Assembly (NCBI GenBank): GCA_003153875.1
Contig: PMBY01000311.1
Coordinates: forward strand, 1-10,084
Source of the DNA: Myxococcales bacterium
Lineage (GTDB): Bacteria; Myxococcota; Polyangia; Fen-1088
Length of the DNA: 10,084 nt
Direction of reading: 5' to 3'
A program made the translations under genes and the position numbers. Each line of letters begins with the position of its first letter. Position 1 is the first letter of the stretch. Under the pieces are notes generated by a model. It was not told the DNA's origin, searched no databases, and was given only the letters and a program-made list of their open reading frames with translations. Below, in pieces: positions 7,586-10,084 of this stretch.

Positions 7586-9199
7586 ATGCTCACCATGCGA
7601 CGCTTTTCGCTGTTCACACTTGTCGGTCTGATGGCCTGTTCGGGAAACAACTCCCAGGGACCGCAGGGCGGTGCCGGAGGGACGCCGCCGGCTACAGGCG
7701 GACTGCCGAGTGGGGCCGGAACGACCACTGGCGCGGGGCCGGCAGCCGGCACGCCGACAGGGGGTGACACGTCCCCTGCTGGCGGAACAACGGTTCCGGT
7801 GACGACCTCCGCAGCCGGCGGAACAACGGTTCCCGAGACGACCGCCGTAACCGGCGGAACAACCGTTCCTGAGACGACCGCCGTAACCGGCGGAACGACG
7901 ATTTCCGCGACGACCGCCGCGGCCGGCTCCACAGCTGCAGGTGGCAGCGTTAAGCCCGGCGGCAGCACGGCCGCGGGTGGATCCGCCATGGGTAGCACTC
8001 CACCAACCGGTGGAAGCACTACGGCCGGGGGGACCACGGGCAACAAGGGCGGCACCGCAGGACCGGCAGGCGCCTCTGGATCAGCGGGCAAGACAGCCGC
8101 AGCAGGGACAACAGGCTCGGCCGGATCGACCGGCGGAGGCGCAGCCGGCGCGGGAGGGAACCCCACGCCAGGGACTGTTCCGGCAGGATATCCCACGCCG
8201 ACTGCGGACAACTACGCCAAGTGCAAGTCGTCGACTGCGTCCGGCGGCCTTTGTCCCGGCGGCGGTGCTGGGCCAGTCTGCATCGAATGTCACTTCGGAG
8301 GCTCGGCCGGGAACTACGCCGTGACGGTCACCCTCGGCGGTACCGCTGCGAGCCAAACCTATGTGAGTTGTGAAGCAAACCGGGGCCTATTGAAACCGGT
8401 GAGCATCGGTGCCGGCCAATCCCAGACCTACGCTTTTGTCGTCAACGTCCGAACCAAGGAGAGCGAGCCGGCGCAGGCCGTGAGCGCGGGCACGCCGGGG
8501 CTGGACATGTACTTCTCTGGCCCGACCGCAACTCCCCCAGCCGTCAGCGCCATCGGCTATGCCCTGGTCACAGCGGCCACGAAACCCACCATGATCTGGA
8601 TCGCCGGCGATTCCACAACATGTGACCAACCAGGTTCTGGCTTTGGCGGCTGGGGCCAGATGTTTCCGGAGCATGTCATGGCTCCCTTTGGGGTCGCCAA
8701 CTATGCCGACAGCGGCGAGAGTTCCTCGTCGTTCTACGGAAGCTCACTGTTGTGGGGCGCCATCAAGTCGCAGTGGACCGCGGGCGACTGGGTGTTCATC
8801 CAATTTGGTCATAACGACAAAGGGGTGGCCGACGCCACTGTCCAGACAAACCTCGAGAAATATGTGACCGACGCTCAAGCCGCGAAGGTCAACGCAATTC
8901 TGGTCTCGCCTCCCGCTCGCGTCGGCAGCATCCCAATAGGCGATCAATCCAGCCTGCACGCGATATCGGCGTCCGGAGCCGCAAAGGACAAGGGTGTGCC
9001 TTTCGTCGATCTCACGGCCCTCTCGACCGCCTGGTACAACGGTCTTGGTATGACCCAGACGCAAGTGCTGGCGAAGTACCACGCGGGCGGGACGGACGTA
9101 ACCCACACCAGCATCCCAGGCGCAGAGGGGCTCGCGGATCTCGTGGCCGCCGAGGTCAAGAAGCAGAACATCGCCGGGCTGGTGGAGTACATGAGGTAG
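7586..9199 (+). CDS. Secreted lipoprotein, rhamnogalacturonan acetylesterase-like (SGNH/GDSL hydrolase, CE12 type)
   Basis: Enzymes of this type remove acetyl groups from rhamnogalacturonan (pectin) or related polysaccharide. The ATG start gives 537 residues. The N-terminus MRRFSLFTLVGLMAC is a lipoprotein signal with lipobox L15-M16-A17-C18, so the protein is probably lipid-anchored. Residues about 19-205 are a low-complexity Gly/Thr/Ala/Pro linker that includes four 12-residue repeats (66-113). A beta-rich domain with GNYAVTVTLGG follows (about 210-332), as in many bacterial members. The catalytic domain then has block I GDS (341-343, Ser343 nucleophile), the SGESSSSF stretch, block III FIQFGHND (G408-D411) and block V DVTH (D504, H507). 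All expected catalytic residues are present. Odd points are seven cysteines, one acylated and two within a CIECH motif (232-236). No pectin-use neighbours are visible, and the true substrate is unproven. The gene stands alone and converges on tatD. Confidence 0.88.
   Translation: MLTMRRFSLFTLVGLMACSGNNSQGPQGGAGGTPPATGGLPSGAGTTTGAGPAAGTPTGGDTSPAGGTTVPVTTSAAGGTTVPETTAVTGGTTVPETTAVTGGTTISATTAAAGSTAAGGSVKPGGSTAAGGSAMGSTPPTGGSTTAGGTTGNKGGTAGPAGASGSAGKTAAAGTTGSAGSTGGGAAGAGGNPTPGTVPAGYPTPTADNYAKCKSSTASGGLCPGGGAGPVCIECHFGGSAGNYAVTVTLGGTAASQTYVSCEANRGLLKPVSIGAGQSQTYAFVVNVRTKESEPAQAVSAGTPGLDMYFSGPTATPPAVSAIGYALVTAATKPTMIWIAGDSTTCDQPGSGFGGWGQMFPEHVMAPFGVANYADSGESSSSFYGSSLLWGAIKSQWTAGDWVFIQFGHNDKGVADATVQTNLEKYVTDAQAAKVNAILVSPPARVGSIPIGDQSSLHAISASGAAKDKGVPFVDLTALSTAWYNGLGMTQTQVLAKYHAGGTDVTHTSIPGAEGLADLVAAEVKKQNIAGLVEYMR
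7781..7924 (+). repeat. Four in-frame 36-bp tandem repeats in the lipoprotein linker
   Basis: Units start at 7781, 7817, 7853 and 7889, each opening GGCGGAAC. They encode GGTTVPVTTSAA, GGTTVPETTAVT (twice) and GGTTISATTAAA. Copies two and three are nearly identical and the outer ones are more diverged, as expected of recent internal duplication. Thirty-six is a multiple of three, so copy-number change would alter linker length without shifting the frame. Confidence 0.9.
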
Positions 9200-9208
9200 G
9201 CGACGGAG

Positions 9209-9262
9209 CGATCACCACACAGGGCAGCCTCACGGCCGCAGGCAAAGGCCGTGAGGTGATCG
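9209..9262. terminator. Bidirectional terminator-like hairpin between convergent lipoprotein and tatD genes
   Basis: CCTCACGGCC (9228-9237) and GGCCGTGAGG (9247-9256) form a perfect 10-bp stem with a nine-base loop. Outside it, CGATCA (9209-9214) pairs with TGATCG (9257-9262), with the unpaired bases 9215-9227 as a bulge. It fills the 69-bp gap between the two stop codons, where a shared terminator is expected. It lacks a T tract on either side, so it may work with Rho or only protect 3' ends. Confidence 0.55.
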
Positions 9263-9268
9263 ACCTGG

Positions 9269-10078
9269 TCAGCTACCCATCCCCGTCGCGGCCGCGACGT
9301 CGGGCAACGAGAATCTCCTCCGTGCGTTTTCCGTGGTGGCCTCGGCCGCCTGGGACAAGGGGATCCCGCGCACCGAGGCCAGCGCCTCTAGAGTCTTCAC
9401 CACGAAGGATGGCTCGTTGCGCTTTCCGCGAAAGGGCATCGGCGCAAGAAAGGGCGCGTCGGTTTCCACCAGGATCGAGCGCAAGGGCGCGTAGGCAGCC
9501 ACGCGGCGAATTTCGTCCGCAGTCTTGAAGGTCAGGATTCCCGAAAAGGAAAGGTCCAGGCCCAAATCAAGGTAGCCGCGCGCATGGTCCTGGTTGCCCG
9601 AAAAGCAATGCACCACGCCGCCTACCTCGCCAGGCGACTCCGCGCGCAGAATGGTGAGCGCATCTTCGTGGGCATCGCGCACGTGGCAGACGAAAGGCCG
9701 GCGCGCCGACCGGCTGAGCGCCAGGAATCGCCGGAAGACCTCGGCCTGCTTGTCGCGCGGGGAATGGTCATAGAAGTAGTCGAGCCCGGTCTCGCCCACG
9801 GCCACCACGCGGGGGCTTCGGGCCAGCTTGTCGAGCACCGGCCACCAGTCATCCTCGATCTTGGCCGCGTCGTGGGGATGGATACCAATGGCCGCGAACA
9901 CGTCGGGTTCCCGGGCCGCCAGGTCTGCGGCTCGCTGTGCGGTGGCCAGGTCTGCGCCCGAACCGACGCAGATCATTGCGACCAGGCCAGCCTGGCGAGC
10001 CCGCTCAAGCACCGCAGGTAGATCTTTGGCGAAGTCGTCGAAATCCAGGTGGCAGTGTGAGTCGATGACAGGGACCAT
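9269..10078 (-). CDS. tatD: TatD-family metal-dependent deoxyribonuclease/hydrolase
   Basis: TatD-family proteins are cytosolic TIM-barrel metalloenzymes with DNase or exonuclease activity, linked to DNA repair and degradation. This one has 269 residues, near the usual 255-270. All expected metal ligands are seen: H8 and H10 in DSHCHLD, E96 in VGETGLDYFYD, H132 in FVCHVRDA, H157 in VVHCFSGN and D207 in LVETDAPFLAP. The ATG at 10078 leaves only six bases before the window edge, so the ribosome-binding site, the promoter and any upstream operon partner cannot be seen. TatD genes often follow metG or holB, which cannot be tested here. The family name is secure. Whether it is the orthologue of E. 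coli TatD, YcfH or YjjV cannot be told from one sequence. Confidence 0.93.
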   Translation of the reverse strand: MVPVIDSHCHLDFDDFAKDLPAVLERARQAGLVAMICVGSGADLATAQRAADLAAREPDVFAAIGIHPHDAAKIEDDWWPVLDKLARSPRVVAVGETGLDYFYDHSPRDKQAEVFRRFLALSRSARRPFVCHVRDAHEDALTILRAESPGEVGGVVHCFSGNQDHARGYLDLGLDLSFSGILTFKTADEIRRVAAYAPLRSILVETDAPFLAPMPFRGKRNEPSFVVKTLEALASVRGIPLSQAAEATTENARRRFSLPDVAAATGMGS

Positions 10079-10084
10079 GGCCGG

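Noticed and set aside
7489..7767. 92-codon plus-strand ORF upstream of and overlapping the lipoprotein
   Set aside because: It runs into the signal peptide and linker region of the lipoprotein in another frame, and shows no recognisable protein features.
7781..7924. CRISPR-like repeat array
   Set aside because: The 36-bp units are directly contiguous with no spacers, and they are codon-aligned within a coding region.
7522..8211. 229-codon minus-strand ORF rich in Pro, Ala and Val
   Set aside because: It is the mirror of the Gly/Thr-rich linker of the lipoprotein, a typical shadow in GC-rich low-complexity DNA.

Overview
This is a GC-rich window of ordinary chromosomal DNA that fits a myxobacterium-like bacterium (Myxococcota, the former deltaproteobacteria). 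Four things point there. There is a PilZ domain of the type common in Myxococcus paralogue families. There is a long TPR protein with a conserved non-TPR C-terminus. There is a surface lipoprotein with a long Gly/Thr/Ala/Pro linker. Many codons end in G or C, and GTG starts occur. The lineage is an inference from protein style, not from a marker gene.

Layout, left to right. Bases 1-762 (+) are the 3' part of purC (SAICAR synthetase, purine synthesis), cut by the window edge. A short spacer with a hexamer repeat separates it from a convergent slipin/SPFH membrane protein (890-1756, -). The slipin is divergent from a 991-residue TPR protein (1924-4899, +). The 167 bp between them hold several dyads and a possible promoter. 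After the TPR gene comes a ~138 bp imperfect palindrome with period-9 CACAGAG repeats, bracketed by GCTAGC. murJ, the lipid II flippase (5079-6692, +), follows. murJ runs tail to tail, with no spacer at all, into a PilZ-domain gene (6693-7358, -). A secreted lipoprotein of the rhamnogalacturonan acetylesterase type (CE12-like SGNH hydrolase, 7586-9199, +) then converges on tatD (9269-10078, -) across a strong hairpin.

The genes do not form one visible pathway. purC, murJ and tatD are housekeeping genes. The slipin, TPR and PilZ proteins are membrane, scaffold or signalling components. The lipoprotein looks like a carbohydrate-modifying surface enzyme. Five of the six gene junctions are convergent, divergent or separated by a repeat, so little of this is a shared operon. 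I do not see a defence island, prophage, CRISPR array or complete novel system. The items most worth a second look are: the CACAGAG palindrome; what appears to be a catalytically dead M48-peptidase-like domain at the end of the TPR protein; a promoter lying inside the longest reading of the PilZ gene, which implies a near-leaderless GTG start; and a CxxCH motif plus 36-bp in-frame tandem repeats in the lipoprotein.
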